From Anaerolineaceae bacterium (lineage in GTDB: Bacteria > Chloroflexota > Anaerolineae > Aggregatilineales > Phototrophicaceae): a stretch of DNA of 64,000 bases. Where the stretch lies: the NCBI GenBank assembly GCA_016124855.1, contig WGMX01000009.1, forward strand, positions 1 to 64,000, in the 5' to 3' direction. The first letter of the stretch is position 1. The number at the start of each line of letters is the position of its first letter. The position numbers were made by a program, and so were the translations under genes. Under the pieces are notes generated by a model. The model ran no database searches, was not told the origin of the DNA, and saw only the letters and a program-made list of their open reading frames with translations. This document shows positions 26,113-34,725 of this stretch, piece by piece.

Positions 26113-26136
26113 AGGGGCGCAAGGCTTTGCGCCCTC
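26113..26136. repeat. GGGCGCAA hairpin element
   Basis: GGGCGCAA (26115-26122) pairs perfectly with TTGCGCCC (26127-26134) around a GGCT loop, flanked by GTAG and CTCTAACC. There is no T run on either strand, so it looks like a dispersed palindromic repeat rather than a terminator. It lies between two minus-strand genes. Confidence 0.6.
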
Positions 26137-26146
26137 TAACCCGATA

Positions 26147-27562
26147 TTAGGGCTTAAAGGTTTGATCTGGCTTTGCCGGTACAGTTTCATCAAACAACCA
26201 TTGGTTTAAAAAAGGCTGTAAATCTTCGCCGCTAATTTCCGTAGCTAGGCTGATGAAATCAGTCGTAGATGTGTTTCCATATTTGAAGCGGTCATAATAG
26301 GTGTTCATGATCTTGAAGAAAAGTTCATCACCGACTTTTAGCCGCAGCGCGTGTAAAGTCCATGCGCCCCTTAGATATACACCTTCGTTGAATAAATCCT
26401 CTTTAGGAGGCGCTCCCGGTGGAACATAGCGTGTCCCTTGGCTAGCAATGATGGTGTAGTAGGTGTTCATCTGCCGGACGAGCGCATTTTGGCCTTTGGA
26501 ATGTTCCAACCACAGCATACTGGCATAGGTCGCAAATCCTTCGTTCAGCCACACATCTTTCCATTGGGTCAGGCTTACACTGTCACCAAACCATTGATGT
26601 GCCAATTCGTGGGCGATGACCGTTTCAGCGTCCGTTTGCCCGACCAGAACATCCTTCCCGAATAAGATGAGTGTTTGGGTTTCCAGAGCAAAACTGAGTC
26701 TGGTATCGGCAACGACAGCGCCTGCCGCTTCGAAGGGATAAGCGCCGAAAACCGTTTCGTAATAGGCAATCATATCCGGGAAATCAGCAAACGTTTTGGT
26801 TAAACTGTCTGCCTGATCTGCCGGAAAGTAATGACGGATCGGTAGTTCATGTGGCCCGACGGTGGTTACTCGCTTGAATTTGGCGATGTTCACCGTCGCC
26901 AAATAACTGGCCATTTCATCACGGGTTTCCCATGTATAAGTCGTGGTCGGGTCAGGGTTATCCACCACTTGCTGCTGCTGACCGTTCGCCGCTACCACAT
27001 AAGCATCCGGCACGGTGATTTTAAAAGTGTAAGTGGCCTTATCCAACGGATGATCATTGACCGGATACCAATAAGCCGCTCCGTCCGGTTCACTCGCGAC
27101 ATAAACCCCATTCGGGTAACGTGTCCAACCGCGCGCAAATACATCATAATATCCGGCTACGTTGTCCCCCGGAACACCGCTGTAACTAACAACGATCTCA
27201 AACGTTTCGTCCTGTTTGAGTCGGATCGTGGGGGTGATTTCGAGTTCTCGCCCCTCACGGGTATAGTCTGCATTTTTGCCTTCGACGAGGATATTGGAAA
27301 TCGTAAAACCCTCGAAGTCAAGGTTGAAGCGCGTGAGGTCGTTATAGGCCTTAGCCCGTATCGTGACCGTTCCATCTAGCTTGTTGGTGATGTCGTCCCA
27401 TGTCAAATCGAGGGTGTAATGTTCAGCATCATAGCCGCCATTGCCCAAGTCAGGGAAATATGAGTCGCCTAAACCAGCAGCGCCTTGTGTGGAATTATTT
27501 TGCGCCGTTGTTAGTCCGATTGATAACCATAACACACAAAAGATGACGCTTATCTTTTTCAT
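26147..27562 (-). CDS. secreted M1-family metallopeptidase
   Basis: This 471-residue zinc aminopeptidase-like protein has a signal peptide (about 20 residues ending 'GLTTAQ'). The N-terminal beta-saddle domain is followed by a catalytic domain with the zinc site 'VIAHELAHQWFGD' and the third ligand in 'LNEGFATYASMLW'. The exopeptidase GxMEN motif is not conserved; the equivalent segment reads 'FALETQTLI'. Classical M1 enzymes have 600-900 residues; the helical C-terminal domain is missing. GGAGG favours the ATG at 27562 over the TTG at 27574. Confidence 0.9.
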   Translation of the reverse strand: MKKISVIFCVLWLSIGLTTAQNNSTQGAAGLGDSYFPDLGNGGYDAEHYTLDLTWDDITNKLDGTVTIRAKAYNDLTRFNLDFEGFTISNILVEGKNADYTREGRELEITPTIRLKQDETFEIVVSYSGVPGDNVAGYYDVFARGWTRYPNGVYVASEPDGAAYWYPVNDHPLDKATYTFKITVPDAYVVAANGQQQQVVDNPDPTTTYTWETRDEMASYLATVNIAKFKRVTTVGPHELPIRHYFPADQADSLTKTFADFPDMIAYYETVFGAYPFEAAGAVVADTRLSFALETQTLILFGKDVLVGQTDAETVIAHELAHQWFGDSVSLTQWKDVWLNEGFATYASMLWLEHSKGQNALVRQMNTYYTIIASQGTRYVPPGAPPKEDLFNEGVYLRGAWTLHALRLKVGDELFFKIMNTYYDRFKYGNTSTTDFISLATEISGEDLQPFLNQWLFDETVPAKPDQTFKP

Positions 27563-27687
27563 CATCACCTCCAATTTTCACTATCATATTACACGCTGTT
27601 GAAGCGGCGTGCGACTTCAGCCAATTGAAATCACTTTATACTCATGTACAATGTTGAGGGTACAAACTTAATTAGGCGGAGGTTCAT

Positions 27688-28410
27688 TTGCGAGTAAGAC
27701 GTTCGCCTCGTCGAGGTGTGCCAATAGGGATATGTGGTTGTTTAGTCTCAGCACTCTTGATTGTTGTGGTTCTGGCTGTGGGTGTCGTGTTTATTTTCCT
27801 ACGGTCGCCCAATTTGGCACTTTTGGTTGCCGGATTTAAGCCTGAAGGCAGCACGGCACAGGTGTTTGCCGGTCAGCCGAATACACCACCCGTTCAATTA
27901 GAAAATCCGGTAAATCCACCGCAAGCGGTCGTTAATTTGGGTTCGTCCGGCTCACAAGTCCTGCCGGCAGGTAACGTCCAAACAGGTACAATTAACGGTA
28001 GTGCAGCCGCAACCGTTTCCTTTTCTGAGAATGATCTCATGAATCTGTGTGTTCAACGAACAACTTTCTGTTCAAACACTAATCCGCAATATCGGAATGT
28101 GAAGGTTGATTTACAGCCGGATGGCGGAATTGTATACGCTGATGTCACCGTGCCGGAACTAGGCTCAGCCCAAACTGTTGGCGTGGCCCTGAAGCTGGAT
28201 GCGTCTCATCGTCAGTTCAATGTGGTGGGCGTTGATGTTGGTGGTACATTGTATGGCTTACCCAGCGGTGAACTCGGTCAACGGGTGCAGGATATTGCTG
28301 CCAAAGCCAATGAACTGCTGCAAGTCGCCACTTTGGATGTCAGCGGCGGGGTTTATAATCTCTCAGATATTCGTATCGACTCGAATTCTATTACCTTTGT
28401 GATGCGATAA
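27688..28410 (+). CDS. hypothetical membrane-anchored protein
   Basis: I do not recognise this 240-residue protein. A basic N-terminus and one TM segment (residues about 14-38) precede a Pro/Gly-rich linker (to about 110), then an extracytoplasmic beta-rich domain with two Cys in 'LCVQRTTFCSN', which could form a disulfide. The start is TTG with a GGCGGAGG site. It precedes the polysaccharide gene cluster on the same strand, 2 bases before the next gene. Confidence 0.75.
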   Translation: MRVRRSPRRGVPIGICGCLVSALLIVVVLAVGVVFIFLRSPNLALLVAGFKPEGSTAQVFAGQPNTPPVQLENPVNPPQAVVNLGSSGSQVLPAGNVQTGTINGSAAATVSFSENDLMNLCVQRTTFCSNTNPQYRNVKVDLQPDGGIVYADVTVPELGSAQTVGVALKLDASHRQFNVVGVDVGGTLYGLPSGELGQRVQDIAAKANELLQVATLDVSGGVYNLSDIRIDSNSITFVMR

Positions 28411-28412
28411 CG

Positions 28413-28784
28413 ATGGCACGGAAACCGCTCGCTGAAGCCCAATGGCGTACCTTGCGCGACGAAATGCGTGAGGTCATGGTCGAAACTGCACGGCAGGGGC
28501 AGCTTATTACTTACTCCGAACTGTGCGCGCAGTTGAAGACAGCATATCTTCATTATCACTCGCCTCAAATCGTCAAACTGCTGGATGAAATTGGCATGAT
28601 CGAGCGTGATGCTGGACGACCGATTTTACCGGCAGTCGTGGTTGGCAAGCAGAGTGGTATTCCGGGCGCGGGATACTTCAGGATTGCCGGTGAAGAACAT
28701 GGGGATGCAGAAGGCAGTGTTGATCCGACGGCCAATTGGGAAGCAGATTTACAGGCAGTCTTTGACTATTGGAGTGTACACTAA
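28413..28784 (+). CDS. small hypothetical protein, possible winged-helix-like fold
   Basis: This 123-residue protein has a helical N-terminus, then 'GQLITYSELCAQL' and 'IVKLLDEIGMIERDAGRPILPAVVVGKQSG', followed by 'IPGAGYFRIAGE'. The pattern resembles small domains with a winged-helix-like core, but I cannot name the family. It lies between the membrane protein at 27688 and rmlD in a tight set, so it is probably cotranscribed. Confidence 0.7.
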   Translation: MARKPLAEAQWRTLRDEMREVMVETARQGQLITYSELCAQLKTAYLHYHSPQIVKLLDEIGMIERDAGRPILPAVVVGKQSGIPGAGYFRIAGEEHGDAEGSVDPTANWEADLQAVFDYWSVH

Positions 28785-28786
28785 CT

Positions 28787-29653
28787 ATGAAAATCTTAGT
28801 GACCGGCGCGGCTGGACGGTTGGGCAGCAAACTGTTGACGGTATTGGCGGCTAGCGGACATGAGGTGATTGGCGCGGATATTGTTGGCGATAATGTCTCG
28901 CGCTTGGACATTGGTGACTTTGAAGCCACTCGCGATTTTGTTGATAATTTACGCCCCGACGCGATTATTCATCCTGCCGCATGGACGGATGTTGATGGTT
29001 GCGCCAAAGACCCTGAGAAAGCCATTGCCATTAATGGTTTTGGTACGCAGCATGTCGCGTTAGCCGCTGCAAACATCGGTGCGTCAGTTCTGTACATCAG
29101 CAGCAATGAAGTGTTTGACGGTATCGCAGGCCGTGCCTATCGGGAATATGACATTACCAATCCCATCAACCCCTATGGTTACAGTAAGTGGGTTGGCGAA
29201 CGGTCGCTGGTCAACATCAACCCGAAGCATTATATTGTTCGCACAGCGTGGCTTTTCGCACACGGCGGCAAGAATTTTATTCAGGCGATTTTGAACGCGG
29301 CACAGGCAGGCAAACGCTTGCGAGTCGTCAGCGACGAAATCGGCAACCCAACTTATAATGACGATTTGGCAGAAGCCATTAGTAAGCTGATCATCACCGG
29401 ACGTTACGGCATTTATCATTTCGTGAATGAGGGAGCTTGTTCGCGTTATGAATTCGCCCGTTACTTCCTCAACAAAGCTGGTTTCAAAGATACACCTGCC
29501 GAGAAAATCAGCGCTGCTGAATGGCCGCGTGCTTCTCTGCCGCCCGCCTATGCCAGCATGACCAATTTAGCCGGAAAGCATATCGGTATCACCCTGCGTC
29601 CGTGGCAAGAAGCCGTTGATGATTTCCTCGCTAAAGAGGGTTTAACGCAGTGA
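28787..29653 (+). CDS. rfbD: dTDP-4-dehydrorhamnose reductase
   Basis: This 288-residue extended SDR has the NAD(P) motif 'VTGAAGRLGSKLL', 'IHPAAWTDVDGCAKDPEKA' (a strong RmlD signature), the active-site segment 'YISSNEVFDG' and 'YGYSKWVGE' (YxxxK). The family catalyses the last step of dTDP-L-rhamnose synthesis; the other rml genes are not in this window. The ATG at 28787 fits the Rossmann start; the TTG at 28769 would overlap the upstream gene. It overlaps the Nudix gene by 4 bases. Confidence 0.88.
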   Translation: MKILVTGAAGRLGSKLLTVLAASGHEVIGADIVGDNVSRLDIGDFEATRDFVDNLRPDAIIHPAAWTDVDGCAKDPEKAIAINGFGTQHVALAAANIGASVLYISSNEVFDGIAGRAYREYDITNPINPYGYSKWVGERSLVNINPKHYIVRTAWLFAHGGKNFIQAILNAAQAGKRLRVVSDEIGNPTYNDDLAEAISKLIITGRYGIYHFVNEGACSRYEFARYFLNKAGFKDTPAEKISAAEWPRASLPPAYASMTNLAGKHIGITLRPWQEAVDDFLAKEGLTQ

Positions 29654-30069
29654 GTGGGGCGTCATCAATCCGGTTACGGGCATGTGTTGTGGTAATCGAG
29701 GATGGCAAAATTTTACTGGTGCCACACTTTAATACAGATGTTGGCCCGATACAGTGGCATATCCCCGGTGGTGGCGTTGAATTCGGCGAGACCTTACAAC
29801 AAGCCGCCATTCGTGAGTTTGCTGAGGAAACAGGCTTGCAAGTCGAATGTAGTGAATTTCTAGGCATTTACGAAAATATTAAGCCGGATGGGTCATGGCA
29901 CAGTGTTAGTTTTGCCTTTTGGGGAAAGGTTGTCGGCGGCACAATTCAATCTGAGATGTCATCTTATGGCGAACGTCGCGCCCAATGGTTTACTCCTGAA
30001 GAAGTACATGAGCTAAAATATCATCCACCTGCTTTTGTCGATAGAGCATTGGCATCTCTAAAACATTAA
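29650..30069 (+). CDS. Nudix hydrolase
   Basis: This 139-residue protein has a canonical Nudix box, GX5EX7REUXEEXGU, spanning 'GGVEFGETLQQA' and 'REFAEETGLQ'. The family hydrolyses nucleoside diphosphates linked to another moiety; position in a nucleotide-sugar cluster suggests a nucleotide sugar or related compound, by inference. The GTG start overlaps the rfbD stop (GTGA). Confidence 0.92.
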   Translation: MSGASSIRLRACVVVIEDGKILLVPHFNTDVGPIQWHIPGGGVEFGETLQQAAIREFAEETGLQVECSEFLGIYENIKPDGSWHSVSFAFWGKVVGGTIQSEMSSYGERRAQWFTPEEVHELKYHPPAFVDRALASLKH

Positions 30070-30111
30070 TTTTAACCCCTCAAATCCTGAATAACTAAGA
30101 AAAATCTCCCT

Positions 30112-31089
30112 TTGGAAAACTCAGCACTCAGTACTCAGTACCCAGCACTTCTCTCCATCGTCATTCCCAATTGGAATGGAGCGAAATTTTTACCTACCTG
30201 TCTTGATGCGTTGGGACGACAAACCTATCCCAATATTGAAGTCATCATTGCCGACAATGCCTCAGTTGATGTCTCTCAAGCGTTACTTCGAAGTCAATAC
30301 CCACAAGTTAAGCTCGTCCAACTGACGAAAAACGAAGGCTTCACCGGCGCATGTAACGCGGGCATACGTGCGGCAGCTGGTGACTATATCGCGCTGCTCA
30401 ACAACGATACTGAAGTCGATGAGGGATGGGCGGCAGCGGTAGTTGAGGCTTTCGAACGCCACCCCGAAATCGGCATTGTCGCCAGCAAAATGCTCTTGTT
30501 CGACAAGCGCGACCATATTCACACGGCGGGTGACTATTTCACTGTCGATGGACGCGCAGGTAACCGGGGTGTTTGGCAGCAGGATACAGGCCAATTTGAT
30601 CAAGAGGAGTACGTCTTTAGTGCTTGTGGTGGCTCATCCGTTTACCGCAAAACCTTACTCGACAGAATTGGCCTGCTGGACGATGATTTTTTCTTTTCCC
30701 TCGAGGATATAGATTTGGCGTGGCGAGCGCAGCTTACAGGTTGGCGCTGTCTTTACACGCCAAAAGCCATCGTGTACCATCATTTGTCGGCAACTGGAGG
30801 AGGCGTAACAGCCAGCTACTACGACGGTCGCAATTTGATTTTTGTCCTTGTTAAAAATTATCCGGCAGCACTCTGGCGCAAATATGGCGGGAAAGTGCTG
30901 CAGTCACAACTGAAATTGGCGCTTGAAGCACTGCGTGCATGGCGTGGCGCAGCGGCGAGGGCGCGCTTGCGTGGGATGTGGGCTGGTTTGTGGCAGTTAC
31001 CACGCATGTGGCGCAAACGAGGTCAGATTCAGAAAATGCGTACCGTACCAGTTGATATACTCGAATCGATGCTCTGGCCGCCCCAATGA
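30112..31089 (+). CDS. family 2 glycosyltransferase (rhamnosyltransferase-like)
   Basis: This 325-residue GT-A protein has 'LSIVIPNWNGAKFLPTCL' at residue 14, the nucleotide-binding 'ADNAS', the DXD-like metal site 'LLNNDTEVD', and the acceptor-loop region 'FFFSLEDIDLAWRAQ'. The C-terminal part is basic and probably membrane-associated. The product resembles rhamnosyl- and related transferases, matching the nearby rfbD. The only usable start is the TTG at 30112, next to the heptamer array, so residues about 4-12 are encoded by the repeat. There is no clear ribosome-binding site. Confidence 0.9.
   Translation: MENSALSTQYPALLSIVIPNWNGAKFLPTCLDALGRQTYPNIEVIIADNASVDVSQALLRSQYPQVKLVQLTKNEGFTGACNAGIRAAAGDYIALLNNDTEVDEGWAAAVVEAFERHPEIGIVASKMLLFDKRDHIHTAGDYFTVDGRAGNRGVWQQDTGQFDQEEYVFSACGGSSVYRKTLLDRIGLLDDDFFFSLEDIDLAWRAQLTGWRCLYTPKAIVYHHLSATGGGVTASYYDGRNLIFVLVKNYPAALWRKYGGKVLQSQLKLALEALRAWRGAAARARLRGMWAGLWQLPRMWRKRGQIQKMRTVPVDILESMLWPPQ
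30120..30147. repeat. CTCAGTA heptamer array inside a gene start
   Basis: Four tandem 7-base units are present: CTCAGCA, CTCAGTA, CTCAGTA and CCCAGCA. They lie inside the first codons of the glycosyltransferase at 30112 and belong to the same family as 24526-24553. Confidence 0.85.
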
Positions 31090-31132
31090 CCAAAGCGCCG
31101 TTACTCAATGCATCGTAAGGACGATAGGACAA

Positions 31133-31879
31133 TTGAACCAACATAAACCGCCGCTGCTGTCGATTGTGATTCCGACGCATAATGAAGAATTCCGCTTACC
31201 GCCTAGCCTCGAAAAGATTGACGCCTTCCTTAAAACACAACCTTATGAAGCTGAAGTTATCATTGTCGAAAATGGCAGCATGGATCGCACTGTTGAAGTT
31301 TCCAAAGCATTTGCCATTGACCATCCTTATGTACGGGTGATCGAAGCGGCAGTTCGGGGTAAAGGGTTGGCGGTAAAGGAGGGGATGCTGGTCGCCAAAG
31401 GGGACTATCGCTTTATCTGTGACGCTGATCTGTCAATGCGAATTGAGGATATTGTTCAGTTCTTGCCACCAGCCAGCGGTGACGCTGATGTGATAATCGC
31501 TAGCCGTGAAGGAGTTGGTGCAAAACGTGTCAATGAGCCGCCGTTCCGGCACTTTATTGGTCGTATCAACAACTTAATTATTAAACTCACCGCGGTCAAC
31601 GGTTTCGAAGATACGCAGTGCGGGTTTAAAATGTTTACTCGTGAGGCCGCTGAAGATCTTTTTCGTGTGCAGCAAATGATCGGAATCGGCTTTGACATCG
31701 AGCTTTTGTTCGTTGCCAAGAAACGCGGTTATAAGATCAAGCAAGTGCCGATTACATGGTATTTTGATGCGGACAGCCGGATGCGTATTGTGGGCGATTC
31801 GCTTAATCTCTTGGTCGAAATCTGGCAAATTCGCCGGAATTGGTTTTGGGGAGTCTATGCCAAAAGAGAGACGAGCTAA
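31133..31879 (+). CDS. family 2 glycosyltransferase (dolichyl-phosphate-sugar synthase type)
   Basis: This 248-residue GT2 protein has 'LSIVIPTHNEEFRLPPSL' at the N-terminus, 'IIVENGSMDRT', the metal site 'ICDADLSMRIED' and a catalytic segment 'TQCGFKMFTREAAE' typical of ALG5/DPM1-like enzymes, which charge polyprenyl phosphate with glucose or mannose. It has no C-terminal TM pair. The reading frame extends upstream to 30923, but that part overlaps the preceding gene; the TTG at 31133 with AGGA upstream fits the family start. The RNase HII gene follows 1 base later. Confidence 0.88.
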   Translation: MNQHKPPLLSIVIPTHNEEFRLPPSLEKIDAFLKTQPYEAEVIIVENGSMDRTVEVSKAFAIDHPYVRVIEAAVRGKGLAVKEGMLVAKGDYRFICDADLSMRIEDIVQFLPPASGDADVIIASREGVGAKRVNEPPFRHFIGRINNLIIKLTAVNGFEDTQCGFKMFTREAAEDLFRVQQMIGIGFDIELLFVAKKRGYKIKQVPITWYFDADSRMRIVGDSLNLLVEIWQIRRNWFWGVYAKRETS

Positions 31880-31880
31880 T

Positions 31881-32519
31881 ATGACCGCTGGCCTTCAGTT
31901 TGAGGAAGGGTGCTGGATCGCAGGCTACAGGCAGGTCTTCGGCGTGGATGAAGTTGGACGCGGTACATGGGCCGGGCCAGTTGTTGCCGGAGCTGTTTGC
32001 CTGCCCAATGATCGCCTCGATTTGCAGACTGTGCTTAAAGGCGTGCGTGACAGTAAACAGATGACTCCACGCCAGCGCGAAAGTTTAGTCGAATGTATCA
32101 AAGAAACATCTGTCGCGTGGGGGATCGGCAGTGCTACCAGCGGCGAAATTGATGCGTTTGGTATAGTTCCTGCTACACGCCTTGCCATGGAACGGGCTAT
32201 AAAAGAAACAAAACTTCAACCGGATTATCTCTTACTTGACTCGATCAAATGGCTTGATTCTGAACACATTCCCTATCGCAGTATCGTCCGTGGTGACACA
32301 CTTTCTTTAAGTATTGCTTCCGCCAGCGTCTTGGCAAAAGTTTGGCGAGATGATTACATGCGCCAATTGGATAAACATTACCCGAAGTATTTTTTCGGTC
32401 AGCACAAGGGCTATGGCACTGCCAAACATGCTGCTGCTTTACATGAGTTTGGTGCCTGTGATGAACATCGTCAATCATTTGCGCCCTTACGACACCTTGC
32501 CGCTGAGACAAACTCGTGA
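31881..32519 (+). CDS. rnhB: ribonuclease HII
   Basis: This 212-residue protein has the RNase HII signature 'FGVDEVGRGTWAGPVVAGAV' (the Asp-Glu active-site pair), a further acidic residue in 'LLLDSIKWL' and the C-terminal 'GQHKGYGTAKHAAAL'. The enzyme cuts RNA in RNA-DNA hybrids and at single ribonucleotides. It sits between two glycosyltransferase genes, 1 base after one and overlapping the next by 4. An ATG at 31857 is an alternative, overlapping start. Confidence 0.94.
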   Translation: MTAGLQFEEGCWIAGYRQVFGVDEVGRGTWAGPVVAGAVCLPNDRLDLQTVLKGVRDSKQMTPRQRESLVECIKETSVAWGIGSATSGEIDAFGIVPATRLAMERAIKETKLQPDYLLLDSIKWLDSEHIPYRSIVRGDTLSLSIASASVLAKVWRDDYMRQLDKHYPKYFFGQHKGYGTAKHAAALHEFGACDEHRQSFAPLRHLAAETNS

Positions 32520-33637
32520 AATTGGCGCTCGTTCACGATTGGCTCAATCAAATCGGCGGCGCGGAAGACGTACTGGATGCGCTGGTCAAGCTCTATCCAT
32601 CTTCACCGCTTTACACCAGTATCTACGCGCCAGAATTGATGCCAGCCCATTACCGCAATTGGGATATTCATACGCTGTGGCTTGATAAACTGCCGGGTAT
32701 TCATAATCATCACCAGCCGTACTTGCCGCTTTATCCAATTGGCTGGGGCGGGCTGGATTTATCGGATTACGATGTGGTACTGAGTAATAAAAGCGGTTTT
32801 TGTCACGGTTTCCAGCATGGCGCAAATACCCTTCACATTTGTTACTGTCTTGCGCCCACCCGTTATATCTGGCAGTTGGAAAGTTATATTGCCCGAGAAG
32901 GCTTAGGTAAACCGGTGCTTGCAGCTTTGCGTCCTCTCATTGCTGGTATGAAGCGTTGGGATTACGCTGCTGCCCAACGAGTCAATCACTTTATATCTAT
33001 CTCTAGCGATATCCAGCAGCGCATCAAAACCTATTACAATCGCGACTCGGTGATTATCTTCCCACCAGTTGATACCACTCGCTTTCAGCCTGTCGCGCAG
33101 GATCAAGTTGAAGATTATTACCTGATTGTCTCCCGACTTATTCCTTATAAACGGATTGATTTGGCAGTTCAAGCTGCGACCCGTTTGGGTGTGAAGCTCA
33201 AGATCGGTGGCAAAGGCCGCGATATGGAACGGCTAAAGGCGCTGGCAGGGCCAACGGTTGAGTTTTTGGGTTATGTGCCGGACGAAACACTGCCGGGATT
33301 GATGGCGCGATGCAAAGCATTTTTATTTCCCGGCTTTGAGGACTTCGGCATTACTCCGGTTCAGGCGCAGGCCGCAGGTCGTCCTGTTATTGCTTATGGT
33401 GGCGGCGGTGCATTGGATACGGTGATTCCCGGCAAGACAGGTGAACTGTTTAGCGAATTGACGGTCGATAGTCTGCTAAACGTCATGCAGTCATTTGACG
33501 ATTCCCGCTACAATCCGTCTGAGATTCGAACCCACGCTTTGCGCTTCGATACTCAAGTATTCAACAAGCAAATTACAAGCTTTGTCGATAATGAATGGTC
33601 AAAGTTTCAGGAAGCCGGTTTGGTTGGTGTAAAATAA
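32516..33637 (+). CDS. family 4 glycosyltransferase
   Basis: This 373-residue GT-B protein starts with the acceptor-side loop 'LVHDWLNQIGGAEDVL' (residues about 4-20). The C-terminal donor domain holds 'YYLIVSRLIPYKRIDLAV', 'KIGGKGRDMERL', 'VEFLGYVPDETLPGLM' and the E-x7-E-like 'FPGFEDFGITPVQAQAAG', as in the WbaZ-type mannosyltransferases of GT4. Retaining hexosyl transfer in polysaccharide assembly is the likely role. The GTG start overlaps rnhB by 4 bases. Confidence 0.92.
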   Translation: MKLALVHDWLNQIGGAEDVLDALVKLYPSSPLYTSIYAPELMPAHYRNWDIHTLWLDKLPGIHNHHQPYLPLYPIGWGGLDLSDYDVVLSNKSGFCHGFQHGANTLHICYCLAPTRYIWQLESYIAREGLGKPVLAALRPLIAGMKRWDYAAAQRVNHFISISSDIQQRIKTYYNRDSVIIFPPVDTTRFQPVAQDQVEDYYLIVSRLIPYKRIDLAVQAATRLGVKLKIGGKGRDMERLKALAGPTVEFLGYVPDETLPGLMARCKAFLFPGFEDFGITPVQAQAAGRPVIAYGGGGALDTVIPGKTGELFSELTVDSLLNVMQSFDDSRYNPSEIRTHALRFDTQVFNKQITSFVDNEWSKFQEAGLVGVK

Positions 33638-33678
33638 ATGCGCACGAATTTGACGGAACTTAAAGGTCATTTAGAAAC

Positions 33679-34347
33679 ATGGAATTGATACTCTTTTTTC
33701 GAGTTTTACTCCGGCGCTGGTGGTTAGTGCTTATTCCGGTTGTGATTGTCGCCGCGTTTACTATTCCACAATGGCTGCGTGAACGCTCGACTGCGGGTGG
33801 TGGATATACTGTCACTCTGCGCTATACGGCTGCGCAATCCGCTTCGAACGTGACCCCTCGTGATGGCGATTATCAGGATGTTTGGCTGGCTTCCGAGTTA
33901 GCAGTCAATGCGCTCACCGATTGGGTGCGGAGCAGCAGCTTTGAGGACGAGATTATCAAAAAAGTACCAGACCTAAACGCGACTGGTTTTGGAGTGGCGG
34001 CGGATAATAAACGCAGCATCGGTCAGTTGATTATGAGCTATCCCGATGAAAAAGCATTAGCGTCTATCACACAGGCTGCAATAGATGTGATGAAAACCCA
34101 AGCCCAAAATTATTTTCCGCAGTTGGGTGGGCAACCCGCGCAGGTCACATTCCTTGATTCGCCTGTGATTACAGCCGCTCCGCCACCAATCGCCAACCGT
34201 TTTGCGCCTTTTATTCGGATAGCGCTGGGATTGTTAGGGGGGATGGGTCTAGCCTTCCTGTGGGAATATCTTGATCCATTTGTGTATAGGCGTGATCAAA
34301 TCGAGGCAGTTGGCTTGCCTGTATTGGCCAGTATTCCGAAAAAGTAA
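33679..34347 (+). CDS. Wzz/YveK-like polysaccharide chain-length protein
   Basis: This 222-residue protein has N-terminal (about 13-32, 'WWLVLIPVVIVAAF') and C-terminal (about 178-198, 'IALGLLGGMGLAFLWEYL') TM segments around a periplasmic helical domain, the topology of chain-length determinants of the Wzz/YveK group. The Pro-rich 'APPPIANRFAPF' before the second segment fits the family. It has no tyrosine-kinase part. It ends the polysaccharide cluster. Confidence 0.82.
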   Translation: MELILFFRVLLRRWWLVLIPVVIVAAFTIPQWLRERSTAGGGYTVTLRYTAAQSASNVTPRDGDYQDVWLASELAVNALTDWVRSSSFEDEIIKKVPDLNATGFGVAADNKRSIGQLIMSYPDEKALASITQAAIDVMKTQAQNYFPQLGGQPAQVTFLDSPVITAAPPPIANRFAPFIRIALGLLGGMGLAFLWEYLDPFVYRRDQIEAVGLPVLASIPKK

Positions 34348-34375
34348 AAGTAGTATCGGACGAGTTTCAATGTTG

Positions 34376-34411
34376 AAAGCGATCAAGTTGTTATTTGATC
34401 GCTTTTTGTTT
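34376..34411. terminator. bidirectional rho-independent terminator
   Basis: AAAGCGATCAA (34376-34386) pairs with TTGATCGCTTT (34395-34405), followed by TTGTTTGTTT, between convergent genes. Confidence 0.9.
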
Positions 34412-34413
34412 GT

Positions 34414-34725
34414 TTAGCCGGCTGACTCATCTTGAGGGTAGGATTCGTTCTCGGCGTAGTGGGCACGCAGTTCCTGCGAATGGAAGTACCAAGCGGCGGC
34501 TAAAGTCACGCCGCTAAATATGCCGCCGAGCAGTATTCCGACGATAACGGCTTGAATAGGCAAGTTATTTTGAGCCAACGAAATCAACACCATGACAATC
34601 ATGCTGACCACGACACCCACTGTAGCCGTGACCCCCGGTGGGAACCATGCCCGTCGAATGGATATATACATGCCCGCAAGTACCAACGCAAAAACCACAA
34701 ATAGGAGAAGTGCTGAGCCTTGCAT
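34414..34725 (-). CDS. small hypothetical membrane protein
   Basis: This 103-residue protein has three hydrophobic segments (residues about 3-20, 31-50, 57-82) and a charged C-terminal tail ('RAHYAENESYPQDESAG'). A GAGAGGG site precedes the ATG. No family recognised. It is a stand-alone gene. Confidence 0.7.
   Translation of the reverse strand: MQGSALLLFVVFALVLAGMYISIRRAWFPPGVTATVGVVVSMIVMVLISLAQNNLPIQAVIVGILLGGIFSGVTLAAAWYFHSQELRAHYAENESYPQDESAG

Noticed and set aside
30923..31132. Upstream extension of the glycosyltransferase frame ending at 31879
   Set aside because: It overlaps the preceding glycosyltransferase gene in another frame; family homology begins right after 31133.
31692..31880. 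Upstream extension of the RNase HII frame
   Set aside because: It lies wholly inside the preceding glycosyltransferase gene; the RNase HII domain begins after 31881.
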